DNA from: Labyrinthula sp. Ha
Lineage: Eukaryota > Sar > Bigyra > Labyrinthulida > Labyrinthulaceae
Length of the DNA stretch: 64,000 nt
Reading direction: 5' to 3'
Assembly: GCA_015227615.1 (NCBI GenBank)
Contig: JAALGZ010000031.1
Span: 124,001 to 188,000, forward strand
The notes beneath the pieces were generated by a model. The model was not told where the DNA came from, searched no databases, and was given only the letters and a program-made list of their open reading frames with translations. This document shows, piece by piece, positions 30,373 to 41,871 of the stretch. The translations under genes were made by a program, and so were the position numbers. The stretch's first letter is position 1. Each line of letters opens with the position of its first letter.

Positions 30373-33363
30373 TCATTGGGTTGTTTTAACTGGAAGCCTT
30401 CTTGCTTTAAAACTGTTATATCTAGATTGAATTTTCTGCTGCTTGACATTCACTAAGAGAGAAGGTAGCGATAAAGTTTCGTCCTGTCCTCTGACTTCTG
30501 CAAGAGTTGACACCTTAAAGCTATTTTTCAAGTTTTGACGAATAGACATATACTCATCAGTTTCATCGCTTTTCTCCTTTTTTTTATGTATACTTTTCTG
30601 GCTTAGTCTCGGGGTATTAGGTTCACTTGGTGTGTATTCTTTACACTCAAATAGGTTCAAAGCAGAGAGATCCCAGTGTTCAATACTCCCAAAAAACCCA
30701 AGGATATGAAGGTTTTTTTCTTTATCAATCACAGATAGCTTAACCTTCCCATCAAAAGAGGACGATAATACTTTGTTTTCAAAACCTTCTTTCGATTCAA
30801 TTAATATCAGAGAAATAATCTGTTTTGAATGTATTTTCACCGTGTAGCTTTTTTCTACTTTCTTAGAGTCCTCTTCAAATATTAAAAGCGAAACAGAACC
30901 TATTTGATCACCAAGTAAGCAATAAGTTTCTGTACTAGTACCAATAACAACTGCATTATCAAACACACAGTTGACCATTATTTTTTCGGTCAAATCTTTA
31001 GAAACCATCAAAACACCTCCAGAAAAATCACCGATTAGAATAAAGCCTTTTTCTCCTATAACAATATAGTGCAACAAAGATATTCCTTTTTTTCCTTGAT
31101 TGCTATCTTTTGGAGGTTCATGCAAAATATGTTTTATATACCCACTCTCCAAACCCCAAAGAATAACTTTTCCCTTACTGCAACCTGTACATATAAAACC
31201 AGGCGGAACAAATATCATTCTTATAATATTTTGAATATGACATCTTTCAAGTTCTCTTTTCTTTTTCTTTGGCATACTGTGCATTGGAAGACCTACAGTT
31301 CTCTTCTCATCTTCAAAGACTACAACCTCGTTGCTCCACCCAGATGCTAAAACATAATCCATTTGCTTATTACCTAAAACAATTGAAGCATATTGTAAAC
31401 ATGTAATTTCTCTATTTACAGTAGAGTTATTATCAAGTTGAAATCCTGCTAATAAAGCCCCATTATTGAAGTTCCAAACCTCAATTACTCCGTTAACATT
31501 ACTAGTTACTAGACGTCGCCAGCTTGTATCAAAACATGCATTTAAAAATGCAACTTGTTCTGGATGAAGAAACTTGAACAAAAGACAGTTTGTACTTATA
31601 TCCCAGATTTTTACCTCTTGGCCAAGAAGGGTGACAACCTGTTTAAATTCTTGGTTATATAAAGCTATGGTCTCACGTTGAATGCCATCACCTTCATGAG
31701 TTGTCGTCGGGTCAGATTTCTGTAGTTTCTTAATATAATATGCGTGCGGTTTTGGATTAAATGCGATTATAAATTGTTTTTCTGGATAATACAAAAAGGA
31801 ACTGAAAAATGAATTATCCAAAGCCGCTATATAAAAACTTGCTGGTAAGTTTAAAACGTGTTTCAGTTCTAATGAAAAGGAATCGAAGAATCGAATGAAA
31901 CTAAGTGAAGTCAAGATAATGATGTATTGAAACTGCTTTTCAATTAGTTCCAGCTGGATTGTCGAAGATTCTATGTAATCAGAAGTAACTTCCTGAAAAT
32001 TAACAGAAAAATTAAAATGAACCCCGAGAAGAACCAAAGTATATGGATTCCAAAGTTTGATTGTCTTATCACGCCCTGCCGAAATCATACATTTTCTTGT
32101 GATAAAGTATTGAAAACAGGTAACAGCTTTTGTGTGTTTCTTAAACACTCTTCTCACTCTCAGCCTTTCCAGATCGACTATTGTTACTGTAGAGTCTTCA
32201 CAAGATACAACAACCGTTTCTACAAATATAACTCATTGAAAATCTACGCAAGTCCTGTATATATTGAACTGCAGTTAGTGCTTGTTCAGAAATCTAAAAT
32301 AATATAGCATAAAGATTTACCTTTATTCTTGAAAAAAACTTCACACCTTTTGGTTTTAGATGGCGACAGGAGTGATGTGTGTTATCAGGAAATTCCCATT
32401 TTAATGCTTCAAGCTTCCAGAATAGAAGAAAACCTTTCATGTCGCAAAGAAACAAATTTTCAAGATTCTCTTCTTCAAAATGAAAATAATTCAATGCAAC
32501 TGGAGAATTCCAAAGTGGCCTTATTCTTCCAACAAGTTTCATCTGCCTGGCTTCATAAAAGTTTAGACTTCTATTGGATGTGCAAATAGCAAAACAGTTA
32601 CTTGCACTCATGTAAATAACATCTTGGGGCCAAGCAGTAGCACCTTCATAATCATCCAAAACAAGTCTACGAACATTAGCACTAAGTGTAGTAGATTTCT
32701 GTTTTTTTATAATATCAGTTTTAGGTTCAGCAGGTTCTGTAGCATTGAATGTTATTGCTGGAGGAACTTGAAGAGTTCGAATAACTTTCAGATGAAAGGA
32801 ACCTAAACCTCTTTCTTTCTGCCACAACTTAATTCTGCTATCTTGCCCCAGGGTTATAAAAACTCGCAGACTTTCACAGTAAATTGAACTAACTACTCTT
32901 TTTTTATGTGCATCTTCCTTATTGCATTCAGCAAAAGGTTCTTTGTTTTCACACTTACCTGCAAAATTTCCATCTATTGGATTAAAGCAAACGAAAAACA
33001 TACAGATCTTTATTAGTGCTGTGCCTAATTCAGCCTCACGCATTAATTCAGCACCCTTGTTTTGAAGAAGCATGTATTCGATGAATTCTGCCCAATCTAC
33101 GGTTCCATCTACGCTAGTACAAAGTAAACCTAATACCAGAGTTTGCATCTATTTTCATGTATAGATTAATCAGTTGCTGTTTCGATAGGTTTTTTCCCAA
33201 TATTTGACCAAAAGCATCAACAAACTCGTTCATATCTAAACCATTTTCTAAACTTCAGGATAAAAATCATTTTACCTCCATCAGTGTCTGCTTCATCAAA
33301 GGCTTTTCTAAGCAAATTCAGCTGACTCAGGTCAAAAGAAGGACTTGAACTGTTTGCACTCAT
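30373..33363 (-). CDS. EF-hand/WD40 repeat protein (WDR49/WDR64/EFCAB8-like), seven exons
   Basis: The best model has exons 33363-33276, 33247-33137, 33108-33004, 32973-32321, 32293-32248, 32219-32023 and 31992-30373, giving 939 residues. Six introns measure 28, 28, 30, 27, 28 and 30 nt. Four change frame and are required; the two 30-nt ones (32974-33003 and 31993-32022) contain no stop and could be retained. The N-terminus has two EF-hands (loops starting DTDGENG and DANSDGT), each ending in the E-F of the canonical loop. Many WD40 repeats follow, with endings such as SRIKLWQ, KTIKLWNP and GVIEVWNF. This architecture is that of the WDR49/WDR64/WDY family, often linked to cilia. A calcium-regulated scaffold role is inferred. 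The C-terminus is basic and low-complexity. The start lies 31 bp from the ALKBH6-like stop. Confidence 0.85.
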
Positions 33364-33394
33364 TTTATTCTTAACGGGAATAATTATAAAACAG

Positions 33395-34210
33395 CTATCT
33401 CTCCTGTCTAAATGTTAGAGAAGTTCTGAGTTTTCTTACTAGTACATCATCTTCACTTGAAAATTTCGATTTTATTAACTTCTTATTGGCTAAATCCCCA
33501 TATTTTTCTTCTTGAACAGAATCTATCCCATGTAAACAATCTTTGTACCATTTCCCTGTAAATGCAACTAAAGAACCAGGTTCTAAGAGAATTCTAGCCA
33601 TAGTTTTCGCTACTTTCACTCCGATTTCTTCTGTTTTTAATCTTTCCTTAAAACTTATGATTAAGCTTGATTGAAGCGAGATCGAAAACACTACAGGAAA
33701 ATAAAGCTCTCCATCAGTATGCGGCATAATTCCTTCACCTGGAGAATACTTGTTTATCAAGACATGGTTGAAATTAAAAACAAAAGAGTCTTGATTTAGT
33801 TTTGAATGCATTGATTCAAATAGATGCTCAAAAGGTTCTAGATATGAAGGAAGTGGATGAACATGTTCGTTTGCTTCGTGATTGATGGAGAAGTTCAACA
33901 AACTTCGTGAAGACAATTTCAGCCAGAGCGAAGGATCCGAGTTTATCAAGCGAAGAAGGTCATTACTTTGTTCTGAGCTAAGAAAATTAGGAATGTAATA
34001 AAGATCTTCGGCAACTTGAAAAGATGTTAGAAGGGGTTCTTTGAGAGAGTTAACACTTTCTCGCAGTTGGGTTTCTATAATCTCTATTTCATTATTAGAA
34101 TTAAATAAATTTTCATCTGATGAATTACTGTTTTCCTTTTTCGTTTCTAATTTCCCTATATTTGCAGCCTTTTCTTGTTTTGCCTTTGCTATTAAATCTT
34201 TAAAGTTCAT
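33395..34210 (-). CDS. ALKBH6-like Fe(II)/2-oxoglutarate dioxygenase
   Basis: This is an AlkB-family dioxygenase of 271 residues, closest to ALKBH6. The catalytic double-stranded beta-helix starts near residue 70 (YYIPNFLSSEQSNDLL). The iron ligands are His164 and Asp166 in GIMPHTDGELYFP and His227 in CLHGIDS, and the 2-oxoglutarate-binding arginines are Arg262 and Arg268 in RTSLTFR. The HVLINKYSPGEGIMPHTDG block is the ALKBH6 signature (NxxLVNQYLPGQGIMPHxDG). AlkB proteins oxidatively demethylate nucleic acids or proteins; for ALKBH6 the substrate is poorly known. I chose ATG 34210 (MNFKDL) because the 29 upstream in-frame residues are hydrophobic and unlike the family. A Lys/Glu/Asn-rich leader of about 65 residues precedes the domain. 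The EF-hand/WD40 gene starts 31 bp downstream on the same strand. Confidence 0.88.
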   Translation of the reverse strand: MNFKDLIAKAKQEKAANIGKLETKKENSNSSDENLFNSNNEIEIIETQLRESVNSLKEPLLTSFQVAEDLYYIPNFLSSEQSNDLLRLINSDPSLWLKLSSRSLLNFSINHEANEHVHPLPSYLEPFEHLFESMHSKLNQDSFVFNFNHVLINKYSPGEGIMPHTDGELYFPVVFSISLQSSLIISFKERLKTEEIGVKVAKTMARILLEPGSLVAFTGKWYKDCLHGIDSVQEEKYGDLANKKLIKSKFSSEDDVLVRKLRTSLTFRQER

Positions 34211-34760
34211 TTTGCACTGATGAAGATTGTAGATGAAGACTCTTGTTGAAATGATAAAGTTGTGGTAATACACCATTGCAACCAATAAACCCAGCACAGT
34301 GTCACCTAGGGATGTCTGCCTAGAATTTCGAAATGCTAGATTTATTGTTATTTATCTTTTTTTGAACTTAGTTTAAGGCCGATAGGATAGAAAAAGCTCT
34401 GTTTTTTTTAAATACATGAAGTATGAGATATTCTTCTCATCATGCGAGAAGATTTCATTCCACGACAGAACTTTAACATCCCTAGTTCTAAGTGGACAAT
34501 TATATTGATGCTACATACCAACCACAGGATAATGGGGCAACTGAAAATTAGTTCCATCATTACCAGATATAAAACTTCCTACTAAATCTTATTTAAATTA
34601 ATTCATTTCATTGTCTTTCTCCTTTACTTTAATTTGGTAAGAAACCGTGTTGTAAACACATGCGCACCTAACAATGTAACTTGAAAGCTATATGAAAACC
34701 TCTATGGTTATTTGAATTTAATCTAATTAGCATACGTAAAAACTTATAGATATATACATA

Positions 34761-34787
34761 GATAGAGAGGGAGAGAGAGAAAAAGAT
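34761..34787. repeat. GA-rich microsatellite
   Basis: This is an imperfect (GA)n tract within a short purine run. It is one of very few simple repeats in the window. Confidence 0.7.
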
Positions 34788-36054
34788 AAAAGTAATAGTA
34801 TTCACTTATTGGGGGAGATTCCTTTTCCGTGATTTCGTGGACAATTAGGGCCTAACAATACAAGAAGTAAATCGTGGATAAAACTTTCTATGTAGAAATT
34901 TAAAATTCAACAGAACCCCATAAATTATCAATAAGCTTAATAATTATCGTGTAAGGTGAAAACTATCAATTCTATAACATTCATTCAATACAATTTGTGC
35001 TATTGTTTCAGGGGTAGATCCAGTAAAAAACTTTCATGTTTACATCCATAGCCCAACAAGAAGCTCTTGAACTTAAATCTTAGTTCTATCATAATTCTAA
35101 GAAGATAAAATCCTATAAAATACGTATAAAATAAATTGTCAAATCTTGATTATAGTTATTTCACTAATGTCTGATCGTCGCAACGAGTAATACTAACTCA
35201 AAGGGTGACTTCAAATGAAAGTTTGGTCACTCAGTCTTTGTCCATTCAATAATACTTGCTAAGAAAATTATTCATTCTAATTATACGATATTTCTAGTCT
35301 ACACGTTTATGTCTTAAACTTTATCCTATCTTATTTACTTTGATTTTATTTATGTTGTTTTTCATAAATGAGAGTGGGGTCATTGGAATTTTCTCTACTT
35401 TGGAAGTACCTTGTCCTTCATAGACAAAAGAACTCCTTATATTTTAATGTTTTATATGAAGAAAAAATAATTTATAAATGGAAAAATATTATGAGAATGA
35501 GCGCTTATTGTTGTAAGAAATAAGTCATTTTAGACTTCACTCTTAGTGATACATTGGGCTATCTGACGGGTCATACAGTTCTTATAAAAGCAAGGTGGTA
35601 AGCCAAGATTAATCAATTACTTTGTTACCTGGAACTAAAACAAATTCTTAGTTTCTAATAATAAGATAATGTTACAATTTCTGGAGATAGATGCGTAACC
35701 TCACAATTGGTTTTTCTTATTATCTTTGCGAAAATAACCTCACAGGATCTCAACTATGTCCCGGAAAATGTATTCAGTACAATAAGAAATTTTCTGCGTG
35801 AAAGTTAATTTTTAGTATCACATCTACCACCTGTTTTTTTAGATGTATTTACCCAAACTCTGTAAGTGTAATACCATTTAGTGTATCTTTGACATCAACT
35901 TGTACTTATTAATGGGTAAATTATACTACATTTAGACTTTGAAATATATGGCACCATGAAAAACATATCGGTGAAAGTATTCTGAAGTAGAATACACTAG
36001 ATATATTTACTGAAATAATTCTTAAATCAACCTTCAATATACTAAATAACCATT

Positions 36055-38220
36055 GCCATGAACGTGTTTGGTGTATTAGCACTATTCTACGAAGGTGTAT
36101 CGGTTACTGTGATGTATAAGAGACGCCTATCTATGAAGAAAGAATTCCTTAATTTAATCTTTAGATTCTTAATATGCTTTTCAGCTAAAGAATATAAACT
36201 TACAATCACGTGGAAGATTAGTCTTAAATATAAATTCTAGTTCCTTGTACTCATAAAATGTGATAAAATACCATAATAAACTAATAAGAACCCCCCTTTA
36301 AGCTGGTTGCAGGATTCATATGCCTCTTCCGTTCACATGTAGGCCCAACTTTTTACAACTAGAGTTTTTGTTACAGGAAAGACATTTCTATACAATTATA
36401 GGTATAAGCTTATTGGCTCCAAGAATACTATACCTTAATTATTGTTATCACGGTAAGGCTTTTAAATTCCCTGAAATATGCAACAAGTGCCTTAAATAGT
36501 CTATAGCCTGCAAAAACCCTTAAGAACTTTGCCTATCCGCTAAGACTATGGAACTTTTATAGAAGATTTAGATTACTCTCACGATGTCTAAGTTTCTTAT
36601 TTATGAATAAATACCACTGTATTTACCTTATCTAAGAATAAGCTACCACTATTATCTTGTAAATAAATCAATGTTCACTTCCAAAACTAAAATAGGCTAA
36701 ACTTGGATATATATATGTTTCAGTTCAGGTACATACTCAAAAAGAACTTGAATGAAATAAAAGAAGTTTTGATTGTGAGACATGGTGGTAAACAATCTTT
36801 TTAGATTAACTATATTTGATCTAAACCTGGGTGAAATTAACCCCATGTACGGGAAAGTAATGATAATGTTGAGCTAGAACATTAAGAATTATTATTAAAA
36901 CCCAAATAATGTGTATTTTTCTATAAGGATTAACCAAAAAACTGTTGTATATGGTCTATGCTATTCTTAGTAACCTTATTAAGCATAGTACATGAAGTGC
37001 TGTTTTTTTGCTTAGTCGATGGAATTGTGGATGGAATTAACCAATTGCCTAAAATAACCCCAATGTGCAAATCGTTAATCTAGAGAATTTCTCTCAGTAT
37101 TAAACCAAAGAGATGGCAGAATATGAATTAAGTGAAATTCACTCCAATCACCTGAAAAACCTAAACAATATCCGACGAAGTAAGCCAATTTTTTTGAAAC
37201 AGAAGGCTATCTATGCGGAGGAGGAGATGAAATGTTCGTCATGTTATATGTACCTAAAATTTTCAGCTTCATTTTATTTCTATTCTTATTCTTACTTTGT
37301 TCAAAAATTATAGCAATACTGGCTAAATTGAGCTCATATAGATATAAGATATGTAATGCCTTCATTGTAAAATAGATATAAATGATCCGGGAGTTAAATA
37401 CAGAAAAACGTTTTATCTAAGATACTCCATAATACTTTAACGTGTAATTCTAACTTTAATTTGGAAAAATTAAAACTAAATTAAAATCTACTCTTCTGAC
37501 CAGTGGTCTAGTCAACTATAGTGTAGTTATATATATATAACTCAAATAGATAAGTAGAAAAAAAACTCAATTGATAAGTTCTTACCAATGACATATCAAT
37601 TTTGCTTCCAATCCGTCTAAGACCACTTTAAAAAAGTTCGTTGAGAGAAACATAAAAATTTAAGATTGGGTTATAGTTTATTGCAATAAAGAATATTAAT
37701 ACATAATCACCTTTCATGATTAGTAACCATTCTAGTAGGTTTGAATTGAGCTAAACCCTAATAGAGCATTTTAAAAAAACCTTAACAGCATGATAATAGG
37801 AAAGAAAGGGAAAAGATAATATAAAATACGATTACAAACGTGACTGAATATATTTCAGAATGTACCATGGTTAGCGTTAAGAATACGATATCTTCCTTTG
37901 TGTTCTATATTACTTAAGGAGGTTTCTATAGGGCATTTGTTTAAGAAGAATCTTCAAATAGATATAGACATAAGTATCTTAATTTCTTTAGATAACATTT
38001 ATCATTTTCAATCTAAGGGAAAACTTTGAACCGTTAAAAATTAGCTGCTGAATTTATTTTGTGAAATTCGAAACCACAAGAGTGTGCCAATAGATTGACA
38101 TATATATTCTCATTTGCCAGAATTTTGTCAACGTATATTACTCATTCTTACCCAAATCACCATTTTAAATCTCATAATCATTTGCACAAAGGTAAAGAAG
38201 AAGTTCTTCTGAAATAAACG
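36055..38220 (+). mobile_element. Possible Ty3/gypsy fossil (RT palm, integrase zinc traces)
   Basis: This appears to be an old and heavily broken plus-strand element. The frame at 36058-36240 has the spacing and pattern of the MPFGL...active-site...L-x-x-x-F stretch of a Ty3-type RT, although the active-site acidic pair is not preserved. About 2 kb downstream, near 38175-38215, a His-rich H-x-x-x-H stretch resembles the integrase zinc-binding start. Both resemblances are weak. No LTRs are visible. Confidence 0.28.
37525..37542. repeat. 18-bp perfect AT palindrome
   Basis: AGTTATATATATATAACT is self-complementary and could extrude as a cruciform. It lies in gene-free DNA and no role is known. 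Confidence 0.6.
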
Positions 38221-41200
38221 ATATAAATCTCGGTTACAGTTCAGTAGATCTGTGTATTCGAAGCTATGTTTTCATGGAATTATTTTAGAAAAGTATACGA
38301 ATGCTTCCAATTTATTGTTAAATATTGATTAATATCCCCCTCTAAAATAATTTTTGACCAACTAGACTCTAGATCATATTTTTTAAAGATTTTCCTAGTT
38401 CAGTGGGTTGTTTACATAGGTATGTAGGGTCTTTGAACAATTAATTAGTTTTAGCATTGGGCAACTACTAGTTTTTATCACTAATGTTTTCTACTAATGT
38501 AGGAAGTTATTGAAGGATGTTCTGAAACAGCTCTGTTATCTACAAAAGTTATATTCAATGGTGCGTTTAATATTAGTACTATATAAACTTAATAGTTAAA
38601 TCCTTTATTGCCAGGGGGTCATGGTTATGTTGTTAGTTTCCCCAGAGCAATGGAATATACATATGGGTTCTAAAGAATTTGCTCGCGTCTTCTACAAGTC
38701 TCCAATAACCCATGTGAGGCCGGAAGTACCGACGGTTACTACCAAGATTCACAATATACAATAAAGATAAATTAAGAGAATTTGAATTGATAAAATACCA
38801 CATTTTGTATATTTTTTATTTGGTCTTGCTCATGAAATCTTTTTCAAATACCCTATACCCCACAGCCTCATCACTTCATTAAAAATGATCTTTCCTGAAA
38901 GGTATTCAGTTGATATGTTTAATGAGTATGAACGCTTGAAACTTTCAAATATCAAAGCTGAAAGGCTCGTTTCAGGAAAGTAGTAATAAAATGATGTTCA
39001 AGAACTCAAACATATCAGCATGGTGAACCACTTTATAGATTAGTTGAGTCTTCTCGGTATCTAGTATTTCCTTCAAACCAATTCTTGCATGGACTTAAAA
39101 AATACACTATCGCCAATTAAATGCAACTGAACAGAACTTAATACATAACAGCACTATTCGAAGAACCTGTATACCTTAAAACAAGGAATCTCAGATTCCC
39201 TATTTCATATCTGTAGAAATTAACTCTAGAGCCCGCACCAGGTAAGAATCGACGGACGTTATTTATACATCATATTGCAGTTAGATTTGTGATATTCTTG
39301 GAAAAGATACAAACAATGTGGTAAGACCTACTTTTGATAGCTTTGAAAGCTAGTTGCGTATAATACATTTAAAGTAACCCGAGAAGAAGAATCGTTGTGC
39401 TGGACCTAGGAAAACTGCAAAAGCACACAGCAGCCTTTCAAATAGTTTCCCGGGGAGAACTAATATTTCACAATGTGAGGAATTCCGAAGAACCATTTTC
39501 TACAGTATGTAATACCCCTGAGTTGTGTGTACTAAATATCGCTACAGCTGGAACCTTTGTTAGAAAACTAACAGCTGCCTTTTCTAGGGTTCATCCAAAA
39601 TATATTCGAGAAAACTCCAAGTACATTCTCAGCAACCTTTGTTTCAAAAATTGGACTCGCCTTGATATTTTTCGAGTTCTACTTGAGAATTCTCGAAACT
39701 AAATTCATACTTCTTAGATTTTTACCGGGCATGCTTCCAATATATTTCTATTGGAGATAATCCTTTACAAAAATTCAAGAGCTATCTGGCTGATGTTGGT
39801 TTCTTATTTTTTAAGGATATCTGTATCTTGCTTTGCAATATTTAAGTCTTTAAACTCGAACATCTCTGTATGCTTAAGTTCTTAAGTTCTTATAATTACC
39901 ATTTACTGAACATAATAATAAAACAACTAAGTAGGCATTTTTGTTTTCTAATCCATATTTTCTCCCATTCACGTCGGGTAGACATATTGTTTGTTCACTG
40001 ACTGGCGTCCATACTACCCTTTTTTTCACAAAGGTGCTTTATATATTTTAGTGGTCTCGGTTTTTCACAAAAACGTTTACATAAGAAAACTAAAAACTGT
40101 AATCAAATAACAATAGAAGAAAGAAGCACCTGGCTCTTAATCTATAGTTGCGAGATATTCCTGCTTCGTTCCAACATTTTTCCATATTCCTACTTTGTAG
40201 ACATTCGACTAAAGTATTAAAAAACTGAACAAATGTAGTCTAAGTCAACTCGGAAGTAGTCAGAGCTCTTGGGTAAATTGCACTTCTATTCATTTGGATT
40301 TCTTGTAGGTTTCTTTGACAGCACATAGGCGTTGCCATGATGCTTATTTTACCAAGGTGATTTCTTTTCAGAGGCACAAAACATTAAATTTAGGTACCGA
40401 AGCCAATTTGGCAATAGGTTTGCCAAAAGATCTGTGACCAAGACGATAAGTGCTCGAAGTCAATAGGACGTTAAAGAACCAAACGAAATACAACTGGAGT
40501 ACGAGCGGTGTGTGTAGTTCCAGAACAGAAAACATATTAATTAAAATTTTAACTTCGTCAAACTATTAAATATTCTCTAAGAAAAAAAACTCGCTCAAAC
40601 CTATTGGAAAATAAATAAACTAGATTGACATATGTGCATGTTTATCAAATATCAGTTATCATAGGTTTATCAAATTGTTTATTGCAAATAGTAACAAGTA
40701 TTTTGGGAAAGTAAGACATAATCTATCTTCCGACGGAATTTTTAATAAAAAGTAAGAAAAGGACAAAGTCAACAGCAAGCTATAAAATAAACAAAAAAAC
40801 AATCTATTTCGAGTAAGGACGTAGTATCCAAAGTATTTTAAAGATTTTATTAAGTATAAAGGGAACTCGTTAGTTTCTAATTAGAGCCTCCTTGAGTACA
40901 CAGCTTTCGGATCAACTTACAATACTTAGTATGATGCTTAAGCTCGGAAGATTCATAAGCCTAACGTTATTGTTAGTGTCTTCGTCTCTCTTTCGAGTAT
41001 CTTACTAGTCGATAGTCCTTCCCAAGCAGATGAACCTAACCTCATTCCTCAAACGATACCCCTGATCAAGCCATAGCAAACAGTCATGATTGGTACAAAG
41101 ATGATAGTGATAAGAAACATCAAGAAGCTCTATGTGGGTTTTTAAAACCTCGAGTAACACCAACATTGTCTATATATCTAAAAGTTTTCTTAAATCTACA

Positions 41201-41871
41201 ATATTTTTGTAAAATATCTTCTTCTTTGTCATCCAAAATAATAATAATGAGGTCACCCTTCATACGAATATGGACAGGTAATTACAACCTAATAAACATT
41301 ATGCCCTATGACCGATATTAGTTATCAGGGTTAATAAAGGTGTGACTTTAACTTGCCCATGTTTATATCGGCACACTCTATATTTCCTGTGCTTGCCGGT
41401 ATTTAGTCCTATTCTTCATGAGTTTGACGTGAGTAATTATAGAAGAAAATTAAGAGCGAGAACATCTTCGAATATTCAGATATTTTGTCCGTTGGGCTAA
41501 TTTAACTGTTGAATCGTTTTTGGAGCATCCCAAAATTTGCCTTTGTTTATTAGCCGAGAAGAACATAGCTATGAACTGGATGATTGTATCGAACCGGTTT
41601 AATTGGTATTGTCATGCCATTTAACCGCATTAAATATTAGGGAATAAGTACTGGTAGAGGTTAGTATGTTGATAGAGAAAACACACTTTGACTGAAACAG
41701 CCATTAACCCTAGCTACTGAACTAAAAAGAATCTGTTGTTTCAGCAAAACAGAAAAAAAGTTAAAGTCTTTTCTTCTCCACGAAATCCCTTCAAGCTAGA
41801 TTCAACTCAAAGCATCTGTCAATACACTAGTTTATATACATCTATCAATAAAAAGTTAAAATATACGTGAA

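Larger units (their letters stand above)
34211..41871. other. Gene-free gap, 7.7 kb
   Basis: No intact gene is visible. Possible Ty3/gypsy traces at 36.06-38.2 kb are listed separately, as are a short GA-rich microsatellite and an 18-bp AT palindrome. The longest frame, 39397-39702 plus, is 101 codons without an ATG start or a domain and is within chance for this length of A/T-rich DNA. I see nothing in 38.3-41.8 kb. Confidence 0.6.

Noticed and set aside
33107-33136. Shorter 16- or 23-nt introns at the second EF-hand
   Set aside because: They leave the EF-hand loop the wrong length or out of frame; the 28-nt choice gives a canonical loop.
35979-35996. 16-bp match to a site inside the MULE near 54.88 kb
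   Set aside because: One exact 16-mer pair is near chance expectation in 64 kb of AT-rich DNA, and flanks do not match.
39397-39702. 101-codon plus-strand frame in a gene-free gap
   Set aside because: It opens with GTG, has no recognisable domain, no flanking exons and a length expected a few times by chance in 64 kb of this composition.
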